Made by a program: the position numbers and the translations under genes. The notes below the pieces were generated by a model, which did not search any database, was not told the origin of the DNA, and saw only the letters and a list, made by a program, of their open reading frames with translations. From assembly GCA_002493085.1 (NCBI GenBank), contig DKXQ01000199.1:641-11565 (forward strand): a DNA stretch of 10,925 bases, in the 5' to 3' direction. Below, piece by piece: positions 1 through 6,826 of this stretch (position 1 is its first letter; every line of letters starts with the position of its first letter). This DNA comes from Lachnoclostridium sp. UBA7122 (GTDB lineage: Bacteria; Bacillota; Clostridia; Lachnospirales; Lachnospiraceae).

Positions 1-234
1 TGGAAGCATAGAGAGAAGATGGATGGTGCAAATCTTCGTTCCGGATGTATGGAAGTAGCCTTTGAGCAGTGGACTGAAAGAGTTTCTTTAGTAGGCTTCA
101 CCGGAATTTCCCACCGTTACAGGGGAAACGGCATTGATGGCTTTGTGCCTGCGTGCTGGCAGAGTGTGGATTTATTCTGAATTTAGGTGGTACCGCGGTT
201 TATCCGTCCTAAGCTTTATGCTTAGGGCTTTTTT
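1..234 (+). promoter_or_regulatory. T-box riboswitch leader of ilvBN (5' part cut off by window edge)
   Basis: This is an RNA leader that senses uncharged tRNA and controls the downstream ilvBN operon by antitermination. The signature T-box AGGTGGTACCGCGG is at 185-198. Its UGGU bulge (188-191) would pair with a tRNA 3' end reading ACCA, so the tRNA discriminator base should be A. The Stem I apex is a clean hairpin, GAAGAT (15-20) with ATCTTC (32-37), closing a loop containing GGATGGTGCAA, typical of T-box distal loops. The common CCGTTA element is at 114-119. The antiterminator is expected to pair AGG (185-187) with CCT (208-210) and CGG (196-198) with CCG (204-206), which excludes the terminator at 206-228. 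The promoter and the 5' strand of Stem I lie outside the window. The specifier codon is not certain: the 3' strand of the specifier loop is probably around 64-76. Confidence 0.93.
206..234 (+). terminator. T-box-controlled intrinsic terminator
   Basis: Positions 206-214 pair with 220-228 (GTCCTAAGC with GCTTAGGGC) in a 9-bp stem with one G-U pair and a 5-nt loop, followed by six T residues at 229-234. The 5' arm overlaps the antiterminator half (204-210), so the two folds are mutually exclusive. It should stop transcription before ilvB when the cognate tRNA is charged. Confidence 0.93.
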
Positions 235-263
235 ACTTTACAGGAAAGGAGAATATTTATATT

Positions 264-1988
264 ATGGTTAAGGGAACAGAGCTTTTTGTAAAAGCGCTAA
301 GGGAAGAGGGAGTAGATACGCTTTTTGCCTATCCGGGAGGGCAGGCTATAGACTTATTTGATGCGCTATATGGACAGGAAGATATTGAATTAATTATACC
401 AAGGCATGAACAGGCGCTTATACATGCAGCAGATGGCTATGCACGTTCTACTGGCAAAACAGGTGTGTGCCTTGTTACCAGCGGGCCAGGTGCGTCTAAT
501 CTTGTTACAGGCATTGCTACTGCCAATTATGACAGTGTGCCACTTGTGTGTTTTACAGGACAAGTACCGCTTGGACTGCTTGGCAATGATGCATTCCAAG
601 AGGTGGATATAGTTGGCATAACTAACAGCATATGTAAATATTCAGTTACAGTGCGTAAGCGTGAAGACCTTGGCAGAATTATAAAAGAGGCGTTTTATAT
701 AGCAAGGACAGGAAGACCTGGCCCAGTTGTTGTTGATTTGCCAAAAGATATACAAAACGGGCTTGGAAGTGACGAATATCCAAAAGAAGTGAGTATGCGC
801 GGATATAAGCCAAGTGAGGGAGTACATGCCGGCCAGCTTAAGAAAGCGCTTGCAGAGCTTAAGAAAGCAAAGAAGCCACTATTTTTAGCCGGCGGCGGGG
901 TAAATATTTCAGGTGCTAATGAAAGTATGACAAAACTTGTTGATATTACAGGTATACCTGTTGTTACAACGATAATGGGAAAAGGGGCAGTGCCATGCAG
1001 GCATGAATTATACCTTGGCAATATAGGCATACATGGGAGTTATGCTGCTGACCGTGCTGTAAATGAGTGTGATGTACTGTTTTCGATAGGGACACGTTTT
1101 AATGACAGGATAACAGGCAAAATCAGTGAGTTTGCACCCAATGCAAAAATAATCCATATTGATATTGACCCTGCTTCAATATCTAAAAATATTGTAGTTG
1201 ATATACCTATTGTAGCGGATGCAAAACTTGCAATTAATGCAATGCTTGGCCATGTTACACCTATGAAAACTGGCAGATGGACAGAGCAGGTACTGGAGTG
1301 GAAGAAAGCACATCCTGTAAATATGGATAAATATGAGGGGCTTACACCTGAAAAAATTATAAGGTATATTAATGAAAACTTTGATTCACCTATAGTTGCT
1401 ACGGATGTAGGACAGAACCAGCTCTGGGTTACACAGTATTTTGAGCCACAGGGCAATGGCAAACTGCTTACATCAGGCGGGCTTGGCACTATGGGCTATG
1501 GGCTTCCGGCAGCTATAGGTGCTAAACTTGCGAATCCTTCACAAACAGTTATTACAATATCAGGTGATGGCGGAATACAGATGAATATACAGGAACTTGC
1601 AACAGCAATGGTTTATGGGCTTCAGGTTATAATTGTAGTATTAAATAATGGGTATCTTGGCAATGTACGCCAGTGGCAGGAAATATTTTATGGAAAACGG
1701 TATTCAGGAACATGTCTTAAATACCGCAGAAGCTGTGGCAGGAACTGCGGCAAAGAGGGCGGTGACGCAAAATGTCCGCCATATATCCCAGACTTTATAA
1801 AGCTGGCAGAAAGCTATGATGCACATGGAATAAGAATATTTAAAGAAGACGGGATAAAGAAAGCATTTGATTATGCACTGGAATTTAAGGATGGTCCCAC
1901 TATTATAGAATGTATAATAGACAGTGATGCCAACGTATTTCCTATGATTCCAGCAGGAAAAGGACTGGCAGATATGATAATGTTTTAA
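264..1988 (+). CDS. ilvB: Acetolactate synthase (AHAS) large, catalytic subunit
   Basis: Cytosolic thiamine-diphosphate enzyme that condenses two pyruvates to 2-acetolactate, or pyruvate with 2-oxobutyrate, in valine/leucine/isoleucine synthesis. At 574 aa it is the usual length. The N-terminal ThDP domain has YPGGQAIDLFDAL and the catalytic Glu49 in RHEQ. The central FAD-type domain has RFNDRITGK. The C-terminal domain has the ThDP/metal motif GDG (434-436) through NN (461-462), then LGNVRQWQ. The start has AAAGGAG at 245-251. Two oddities are visible. First, after RYSGT there is an extra segment of about 25 residues with Cys484, Cys491, Cys495 and Cys504 (C-x6-C-x3-C-x8-C) before the normal PDFIKLAESY. 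Second, Asn467 stands where most AHAS proteins have Met (GMVRQWQ). Similar cysteine-rich insertions are, from memory, found in Lachnospiraceae IlvB. The gene lies behind a T-box and 16 nt ahead of ilvN. Confidence 0.96.
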   Translation: MVKGTELFVKALREEGVDTLFAYPGGQAIDLFDALYGQEDIELIIPRHEQALIHAADGYARSTGKTGVCLVTSGPGASNLVTGIATANYDSVPLVCFTGQVPLGLLGNDAFQEVDIVGITNSICKYSVTVRKREDLGRIIKEAFYIARTGRPGPVVVDLPKDIQNGLGSDEYPKEVSMRGYKPSEGVHAGQLKKALAELKKAKKPLFLAGGGVNISGANESMTKLVDITGIPVVTTIMGKGAVPCRHELYLGNIGIHGSYAADRAVNECDVLFSIGTRFNDRITGKISEFAPNAKIIHIDIDPASISKNIVVDIPIVADAKLAINAMLGHVTPMKTGRWTEQVLEWKKAHPVNMDKYEGLTPEKIIRYINENFDSPIVATDVGQNQLWVTQYFEPQGNGKLLTSGGLGTMGYGLPAAIGAKLANPSQTVITISGDGGIQMNIQELATAMVYGLQVIIVVLNNGYLGNVRQWQEIFYGKRYSGTCLKYRRSCGRNCGKEGGDAKCPPYIPDFIKLAESYDAHGIRIFKEDGIKKAFDYALEFKDGPTIIECIIDSDANVFPMIPAGKGLADMIMF

Positions 1989-2004
1989 GAAAAGAGGATA
2001 AATT

Positions 2005-2511
2005 ATGAAAGTTAAAAAGCGCTGGATATCACTTTATGTAGAAAACCAGATTGGAGTTCTCGCCAAAATATCAGGGATGTTTGCTGCAAAGTCATATAAC
2101 CTTGATACACTGACAGTTGGGGAGACACAAGACCCTTCAGTATCAAGAATTACAATAGGGCTTACAAGTGATGATATGACATTTGAACAAATTAAAAAGC
2201 AGTTAAACCGCAATGTAGTAGTTATAAAAGTAATTGATATTTCAGAAGTGCCAATTCATAAAAAAGAACTACTGTATATAAAAGTAAGCAGTTGCTCAGA
2301 TAAGGATAAATCTGAAATATTCAGGATAGCACAGGTCTTTTCACTGGATATAATAGATTATAATAAAAATTCGGTTATTGTCCAGTGTGTAAAGACAGAG
2401 GATAAAAATAATGATATGATAGCACTGTTTAATAAAAATTTTATTAACAGGATTGAAGTTGTACGTGGCGGAAGTGTAGCAATAGAGGCACTGTCTACAA
2501 GTGACAGATAA
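2005..2511 (+). CDS. ilvN: Acetolactate synthase small, regulatory subunit
   Basis: Regulatory partner of IlvB that, in this family, stimulates catalysis and confers feedback inhibition by valine. The 168-aa length is typical of IlvN/IlvH. An N-terminal ACT domain (about residues 5-80) contains the family signature: VENQIGVLAKISGMFAAKSYNLDTL in outline, then TVGETQDPSVSRITIG and EQIKKQLNR...VIKV. The C-terminal half (about 85-165) matches the second IlvH domain, with KELLYIKV early and EVVRGGSVAIE near the end. The start is 16 nt after the ilvB stop with AGAGG at 1993-1997, so the two are one operon under the T-box. No strong terminator is visible in the 27-nt gap to the convergent response-regulator fragment. 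Confidence 0.94.
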   Translation: MKVKKRWISLYVENQIGVLAKISGMFAAKSYNLDTLTVGETQDPSVSRITIGLTSDDMTFEQIKKQLNRNVVVIKVIDISEVPIHKKELLYIKVSSCSDKDKSEIFRIAQVFSLDIIDYNKNSVIVQCVKTEDKNNDMIALFNKNFINRIEVVRGGSVAIEALSTSDR

Positions 2512-2538
2512 CTGCTGTTTCACTAATAACAATTATAA

Positions 2539-3156
2539 TTATTTATGTTTATAATAGAAAACTGCGAGTTGTGTCCTGTTATGCAGCTCCAGTTTTTCTA
2601 ATATTGTACTTAGGTAGTTTCTGACAGTACCTTCGCTAAGGTAAAGCCTGGCAGCTATTTCTTTATTACTAAGGCCATCTGCTATTGCTTCTATAACTTT
2701 TAGTTCACGTTCATTTATATCGTATGAGGCATAGTCAAACTTATGTGCCGGATTTAAAAGTTCTGGCAGTTTGGATATTATCTCTGTGCCAAATACACTC
2801 TGGCCGGAATACACAGCTTCAAGTGCTGGAAGTATGCTTTGATAATCATGTTTTAAAAGGTATCCCTTAGCGCCAAGTTTTAAAGCCTGTATAATATATT
2901 CATCATCAAGAAATGTTGTCAGAAGAAGTATTCTTGCCGCTGGATATTTTTTTAGTATTGTCTCTGTTGCTTCAAGCCCGCTTATGCCTTTCATCTGTAT
3001 ATCTGTAAGAATTATATCAGGTCTGAGTTTTTCATAAAGTTTTATGGCATCAGTGCCATCAGTGCCAGTTCCAAGGACTTTTACTTTTCCAGAAGCTTCA
3101 AGTATAGCTTTAAGGGCACTTGTAACAAGTCCGTCATCATCTATAATTAATGCAGT
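2539..3156 (-). pseudogene. NarL/LuxR-family response regulator, 5'-truncated (no start codon)
   Basis: Two-component transcription regulator. Read on the minus strand from 3156, 205 codons give a near-complete protein. A receiver domain starts TALIIDDDGL, with acidic residues 6-8, phospho-acceptor Asp52 in ILTDIQM, Thr80/81 and Lys102. A LuxR-type helix-turn-helix follows (about 143-205: NERELKVIEAIADGLSNKEIAARL, SEGTVRNYLSTILEKL in outline). The frame hits TAA at 3157-3159 directly upstream of the receiver beta-1 strand, and no ATG, GTG or TTG lies between that stop and the ATG at 2994. Starting at 2994 would give 151 aa lacking Asp52. Only the first two or three codons, the ribosome site and the promoter seem to be missing. 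No histidine kinase gene is present. A rare ATT start (3147-3149) cannot be excluded, but no Shine-Dalgarno is seen. Confidence 0.8.
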
Positions 3157-4178
3157 TTACAAGTTCAAAACTTTCTATAGGAGTTGTTGACAGAGATAGA
3201 AGTGAAATGTCAGAAGGTATTGTTGCCTGTCTGTCAAAACTGCATGATATAGAAGTTATGAATGATGATATTAAAGAACTCCAGGAAAGAATGTACTATT
3301 ATGATAAAGATGTTATAATACAGATACCAGAGGGATTTGCAGAAAAATGTGCTTCTGGTGATACAGTTATTGGCATTACACAACAGCCAGGGGAATATGA
3401 TTATATGTATCTCGAAAGCCAGATAAATGATTTAGTAAACCGCATAATAAAATATAATATTGCTGGTTATTCTATAAGTGAAAGTTTCAAAAAGGCATCC
3501 AGTACCCCAAAAAGCAAAGTAACGCTTTTGGATATTAATGGAAATAGCGGACAAATACCAGGATTTGCGTATCTGTTCAGGTATTTTCCATATATAAGTA
3601 TAGCTATACTTGGCAATGTACTTGGGCTTATTGTCTGTTCGTTCAGAAAAAGGGAAGTAAAAAACCGCATGGCAGTGTCAGCAGTTTCAATAAAAAGGCA
3701 GTCAGCAGAGGCATTTCTTGCTTTTATAGTTATTGGTATTTTTATATGGCTGGGTTTTCTTGCCGTTGTTTTTGTTTTACATGGCAGAGAATTATCAGGT
3801 AATGTTAATGTACTATATTATATATTAAATTCATTTACAATAATGGTTTTATCACTGTCTATAGCATTTTTAGTGGGAGTTATTGTTAAGAAACTGGATA
3901 TAGTAAATATGATAATTACACCTGTTTCACTTTTTATGAGCTTTTTTGGCGGAGTCTTCGTGCCACTGTCAGTTCTTAACAGCACTGTAAGGAAAGTAGC
4001 AAGGTTTGTGCCTGTGTTCTGGTATGAAGAGATTAATGACACATTAAGCAGATATGCAGAGCTTCCGGCAGAAGCTATAGAGCAGTTCTGGTCTGGAATT
4101 GGAATACAGATGCTTTTTGCACTGATGTTTGCAGCTATTGCACTAGCTGTAAGCAGATACCAGAGACAGGAGAGATAG
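3150..4178 (+). pseudogene. ABC-2 type transporter permease, N-terminally truncated
   Basis: Membrane subunit of an ABC-2 family exporter (NatB/YhaP-like). The 342-aa frame begins QFTSSKLSIGVVDRD, which in this family is the start of the large extracytoplasmic domain that follows a first membrane helix. Here that helix is absent, so roughly 40-50 residues appear lost. The rest is normal: an external domain to about residue 140, then five membrane segments near 144-165, 187-210, 222-246, 251-272 and 317-335, with the family-typical pattern FGGVFVPLSVLN and RFVPVFWYEEIN. No ribosome-binding site precedes the ATG at 3150; that ATG lies in the remnant of the opposing response regulator, overlapping it at 3150-3156. 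No ATPase gene is adjacent. A short functional protein is possible, but a decayed copy is more likely. Confidence 0.75.
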
Positions 4179-4209
4179 GCAAATTCTGGTATTATTTGTA
4201 ACATCAAGT

Positions 4210-4258
4210 AAAAAACTGACAGAGCATCCGCAGTTAGGACACACAGATGCTTTGTCAG
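4210..4258 (-). terminator. Strong intrinsic terminator for the minus-strand Rpn locus
   Basis: Arms CTGACAGAGCATC (4216-4228) and GATGCTTTGTCAG (4246-4258) form a 13-bp stem with one G-T pair and a 17-nt loop. On the minus strand the stem is followed by six T residues (plus-strand A at 4210-4215), as in a rho-independent terminator. On the plus strand no T run follows, so it should act mainly on transcripts from the Rpn gene, whose stop is about 60 nt upstream. It also protects the permease region from antisense transcription. Confidence 0.82.
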
Positions 4259-4318
4259 ATACTACATGATTACATTCAATTCAATGCATTGTATTAATGC
4301 CATGGGTATGACTCCTTT

Positions 4319-4989
4319 TCATTTGCCATCATTTTTTATGCGTATATTTTCTATAATTTCAGGAGATAATCCTACACCCTGGGCTATAGTTTCTGTGGGA
4401 AGTCCAAGAGCTATAAAATTTTTTGCATTGGCATATTTTTCATTCATAGCACCTTCTTGTCTACCCTCTTGTTTGCCACTTTCCCTTGCCTCATAAATTA
4501 ATTGGTTATAATCCCTTATGGCTTTTTCCCTTGCTTCATACTCTAAGCGTTTTTGTTTATCTTGACTAATCACTTGAAGCTGTTTGTAAGCACTATCAAT
4601 ATATTGATTCTTTTTTGCTAACATTTCAAACTCCTCCTTTTGTTCAGAACTGATAAACTTTGCCCATAAAAGTAAATCGTCACTATTTTCTTTTAATTTT
4701 TCTGGAAGCTAATGTAAAATAATGAACGGTCTGCCCATACTTTTAATTCTGATAATTGTATTTCAGTATCAATTTCAGTGTCATTATTCATTAAAATACG
4801 AACATCTAAAATTCCTTGTTTATCCTCTTCATGTTCTTTTCTTAGATAAGTGTTTAAAATTTTGGTTTCCTTGATATTCTCTGGTTTTATCTTTAGTACT
4901 GCTGATAAAAAGCCGGTTCTTGCATTTTCATTTGCCATTATTTCTTTAAATGCGAAGTCAATGCGTGGCTTCATTAAAAATTGTGACAT
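4319..4989 (-). pseudogene. Rpn-family PD-(D/E)XK nuclease/transposase-like protein, internally deleted and frameshifted
   Basis: Rpn proteins (PDDEXK_2 family) are nucleases linked to recombination and often multicopy in Clostridia. The 5' part (ATG at 4989, AAAGGA upstream) encodes KPRIDFAFKEIMANE, then DVRILMNNDTEIDTEIQ, the nuclease core, and LKVWADRSLFYIS, before a TAA at 4693-4695. The 3' part continues in a different frame: LPEKLKENSDDLLLWAKF, SEQKEEFEML, AYKQLQVISQDKQKRLEYEAREKAIRDYNQL and a Gly/Gln/Glu-rich tail ending at 4319. The frame switch falls at about 4708-4716, where both frames also meet stops (TAG directly before LPEK). Together the parts give roughly 220 codons. From memory, intact relatives are about 290-320 aa and have roughly 80 residues between SLFYIS and LPEKLKE, so an internal deletion is inferred. 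It is probably inactive. Confidence 0.85.
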
Positions 4990-5043
4990 AAGTTTTATCC
5001 TTTCAATTTTTTATAAAATGCTGTATACTGTTTCTCATTTTCC

Positions 5044-5049
5044 ATTATA
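5044..5049 (-). promoter_or_regulatory. Candidate -10 box for the Rpn gene
   Basis: On the minus strand this reads TATAAT exactly, about 55 nt upstream of the Rpn start codon. No good -35 match lies 16-18 nt further upstream, so the assignment rests on the -10 box and position alone. Confidence 0.5.
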
Positions 5050-5090
5050 CTACAAAAAGGTGCTCTCTTTCATTATTTTTTTTAATTTTC

Positions 5091-5111
5091 CCCAGGTAAA
5101 GTTACACTATC
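5091..5111 (-). repeat. 21-bp repeat, copy A (inverted partner at 10879-10899)
   Basis: Read on the minus strand this begins GATAGTGTAACTTT and ends CTGGG. It matches the plus-strand sequence at 10879-10899 at 20 of 21 positions (one C/T difference). It sits in the non-coding gap between the broken Rpn gene and the glycosyltransferase gene. The similarity stops at both edges. It could be a remnant of an insertion-sequence end (the GATAGTGT start recalls IS256-type termini, from memory only) or a dispersed intergenic repeat. Confidence 0.6.
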
Positions 5112-5142
5112 GCCTGTAAATAAAGGGCTTAACAATTCTAAA

Positions 5143-5182
5143 GTTTAAGAAAATTTTAAATTTGTTTAACGTTTTCTTAAAC
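5143..5182. repeat. Perfect 11-bp inverted repeat upstream of the glycosyltransferase gene
   Basis: GTTTAAGAAAA (5143-5153) is exactly complementary to TTTTCTTAAAC (5172-5182), separated by 18 nt. It lies about 75 nt before the ATG at 5257. No T run follows the right arm, so it is not a clear terminator. It may be an operator for a dimeric regulator or chance in AT-rich DNA. Weak -10-like hexamers (TATATT at 5193-5198, TATAAC at 5202-5207) follow it. No convincing -35 box was found, so the promoter is not assigned. Confidence 0.5.
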
Positions 5183-5256
5183 ATCCTCTTTATATATTGA
5201 ATATAACAACGGTATTGTGGTAATTTTATATAATTAATTAAGACAGGAGGCTGGTT

Positions 5257-6750
5257 ATGAACAAATCTAAAAAAATATTAAGTATGACATTTCATGGATT
5301 ATTTGCAGTACTGTGGTTTATAATCCTGCCAGGCATTATGCTTGTGTGTTTTGCAAATGATATTCTGGTGCTTGTTCCTGCACTTATAGTTCCAGTTCTG
5401 GCTATTCACCACAAGAGAGCAATTAAAGCTGTAGAAAACATTAAAGAACAGGCAGTGCACTGCACAGAGAAATATTCTATTATTACAGTTGCTATCTTTC
5501 TTATGTCAATACAGATTGCCATACAGATGTATATTGGATATGAAATGGCAGTAACACCTGCTGGCGACAGAAATATTATATTTAAACAGGCAAGTGAAAT
5601 GGCGCTAACTGGTGTATTTAAGACGAGTGATAAATATAATTTTTATTTTCTGAGATATCCAAATAACCGTTTTCTGCTTATGCTGGAGGCTGTCTGGTTT
5701 ATGATATTAAAGGCAGCAGGAACTACAAATTTTCTCTATGGCAATATGGTGTTAAATATTTTTGCCATTGATTTATCTATAATATTATGTATGATTATAG
5801 TGTATAAAAAGTATGGCAGGACTCCGGCAATACTTTTCCAGATAATGGCAGTTTTATTTTTGCCATTTTACACATATATACCTTTTGTATATACAGATAC
5901 CCTTGTACTTCCTGTAATTGCAGGTCTTTTGCTGTGTTATGAACTGCTTGAAGAATTCTGGAACATAAAAAAAGCAGGTTTTTGTATTATCCTTGTTATA
6001 ATGGGAGTACTTACATGGGCTGGCTACGAATTAAAAGCTACTGCTGCAGTTGTTACTATTGCATGTTTTATCCATATGATAATTGCTAAGGAATGGAAAA
6101 AAGGGATTATTAGTTCGCTGGTTATTATACTGGTTTTTGGCGCATGCCTGAAAACATTTAATACAGCTATGGAGACAATGAAAGTAGTAGACCAGACAGA
6201 TTATGACAAAGAAAACTTTCCTTATTCACACTGGATTATGATGGGACTTCAGGGAACGGGAAACTACAGCCTTGAGGACAGGGAGTACACAAGTTCTTTT
6301 GAAACAAAGAAAGACAAGGAAAAAGCAAATATTGCAATGATTAAGAAAAGGCTTAAGGAATATGGCGTTAAGGGGCTTTTGCTCCACCAGTATATTAAAG
6401 CGGTAGCAACATGGTCAAATGGAAAATATGATATGGAATTCCATCTGCAGCGCCAGCCTAAGAGAAACTCGTGGTTACAGACAATATTTTTTAAAGATGG
6501 CATATTTTATCCTCTGTATGACGGATACTGTACAATGTACCAGTGGATGCTGCTAATCTTTATTATGGCATCAGTTATATATGGATTAAAAAAGAAAGAA
6601 ACAGATTCTGCTGTAATGTGGAAGCTCGCACTTTTCGGGCTGTTCTTATTTTTGTCTATATGGGAAACAAAATCCAGATATGTAATGCAGTTTGTGCCTG
6701 TAATGCTTCTGATAACTATAGATATGCTTATAAAAATCCAGAAAGATTGA
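5257..6750 (+). CDS. Putative GT-C-fold membrane glycosyltransferase (ArnT/GT39-like)
   Basis: Integral membrane protein of 497 aa, probably transferring a sugar from a polyprenyl-phosphate donor on the outer face of the cytoplasmic membrane; the exact substrate cannot be read. Hydrophobic segments lie near 12-50, 74-96, 140-183, 189-232, 241-277, 284-298, 428-443 and 455-490. GT-C hallmarks are an acidic loop after the second or third helix (TPAGDRN, Asp104), FVYTDTLVLP (210-219), and WETKSRYVMQFVP near the C-terminus, similar to the SRY-x-P motif of many GT-C enzymes. A soluble loop lies at about 305-425. The start has AGGAGG at 5245-5250, 6 nt before the ATG. It stands alone, between repeat copy A and the mcrB promoter, which overlaps its last codons. 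No glycan gene cluster is adjacent. The family call is from motifs and topology. Confidence 0.72.
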   Translation: MNKSKKILSMTFHGLFAVLWFIILPGIMLVCFANDILVLVPALIVPVLAIHHKRAIKAVENIKEQAVHCTEKYSIITVAIFLMSIQIAIQMYIGYEMAVTPAGDRNIIFKQASEMALTGVFKTSDKYNFYFLRYPNNRFLLMLEAVWFMILKAAGTTNFLYGNMVLNIFAIDLSIILCMIIVYKKYGRTPAILFQIMAVLFLPFYTYIPFVYTDTLVLPVIAGLLLCYELLEEFWNIKKAGFCIILVIMGVLTWAGYELKATAAVVTIACFIHMIIAKEWKKGIISSLVIILVFGACLKTFNTAMETMKVVDQTDYDKENFPYSHWIMMGLQGTGNYSLEDREYTSSFETKKDKEKANIAMIKKRLKEYGVKGLLLHQYIKAVATWSNGKYDMEFHLQRQPKRNSWLQTIFFKDGIFYPLYDGYCTMYQWMLLIFIMASVIYGLKKKETDSAVMWKLALFGLFLFLSIWETKSRYVMQFVPVMLLITIDMLIKIQKD

Positions 6751-6775
6751 CTTTTTCTTATGTGGATAGTATAAT
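6747..6775 (+). promoter_or_regulatory. Near-consensus sigma-A promoter for mcrBC(-mnmA)
   Basis: TTGACT (6747-6752) and TATAAT (6770-6775) are separated by exactly 17 nt, a near-perfect housekeeping promoter. The -35 box overlaps the stop codon of the glycosyltransferase gene. Transcription should start around 6782, about 45 nt before the mcrB ATG. The presence of its own strong promoter suggests that mcrBC is uncoupled from the glycosyltransferase. Confidence 0.82.
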
Positions 6776-6783
6776 CCGCATAA
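6758..6783. promoter_or_regulatory. Operator-like dyad centred on the mcrB promoter -10 box
   Basis: Left arm TTATGTGGAT (6758-6767) and right arm ATCCGCATAA (6774-6783) are complementary at 9 of 10 positions, the remaining pair being G-T, around a 6-nt centre AGTATA. The dyad covers the -10 box and the expected start point, the classic place for a repressor. No T run follows on either strand, so a terminator is unlikely. No regulator gene is encoded next to it, so the binding protein is unknown. Confidence 0.6.
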
Positions 6784-6826
6784 CAGGAAAAAACAGTTAA
6801 TAGAAAGGGAAAGCAGGTAGTATTGT

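Noticed and set aside
70..72. TGG as a tryptophan specifier, making this a Trp T-box
   Set aside because: The UGGU bulge predicts a tRNA with discriminator A, while tRNA-Trp normally has G, and the downstream genes are ilvBN.
695..1489. Two long minus-strand open frames (111 and 149 codons) inside ilvB
   Set aside because: They overlap conserved IlvB coding sequence, have no ribosome sites and resemble no family; they are codon-bias shadows.
2500..2524. Hairpin AGTGACAG / CTG-TT-TCACT after ilvN as a bidirectional terminator
   Set aside because: The stem has a 2-nt bulge and no T run follows on either strand, so it is not convincing.
2539..2994. Response-regulator fragment as an intact 151-aa gene starting at ATG 2994
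   Set aside because: Receiver-domain coding sequence with the acidic pocket and phospho-acceptor Asp continues upstream of that ATG, so it is an internal Met of a truncated gene.
4266..4496. Plus-strand 76-codon open frame starting MITFNSMHCINAMG
   Set aside because: It lies antisense to the well-supported 3' part of the Rpn gene, has no ribosome site and no recognisable motif.
4850..5119. Plus-strand 89-codon open frame
   Set aside because: It is antisense to the Rpn start region and then runs through non-coding AT-rich DNA and repeat copy A; its composition is a shadow of the Rpn gene.
6758..6783. Dyad as an intrinsic terminator of the glycosyltransferase gene
   Set aside because: Only purine-rich or mixed sequence follows it on both strands, and it overlaps a consensus promoter; an operator reading fits better.
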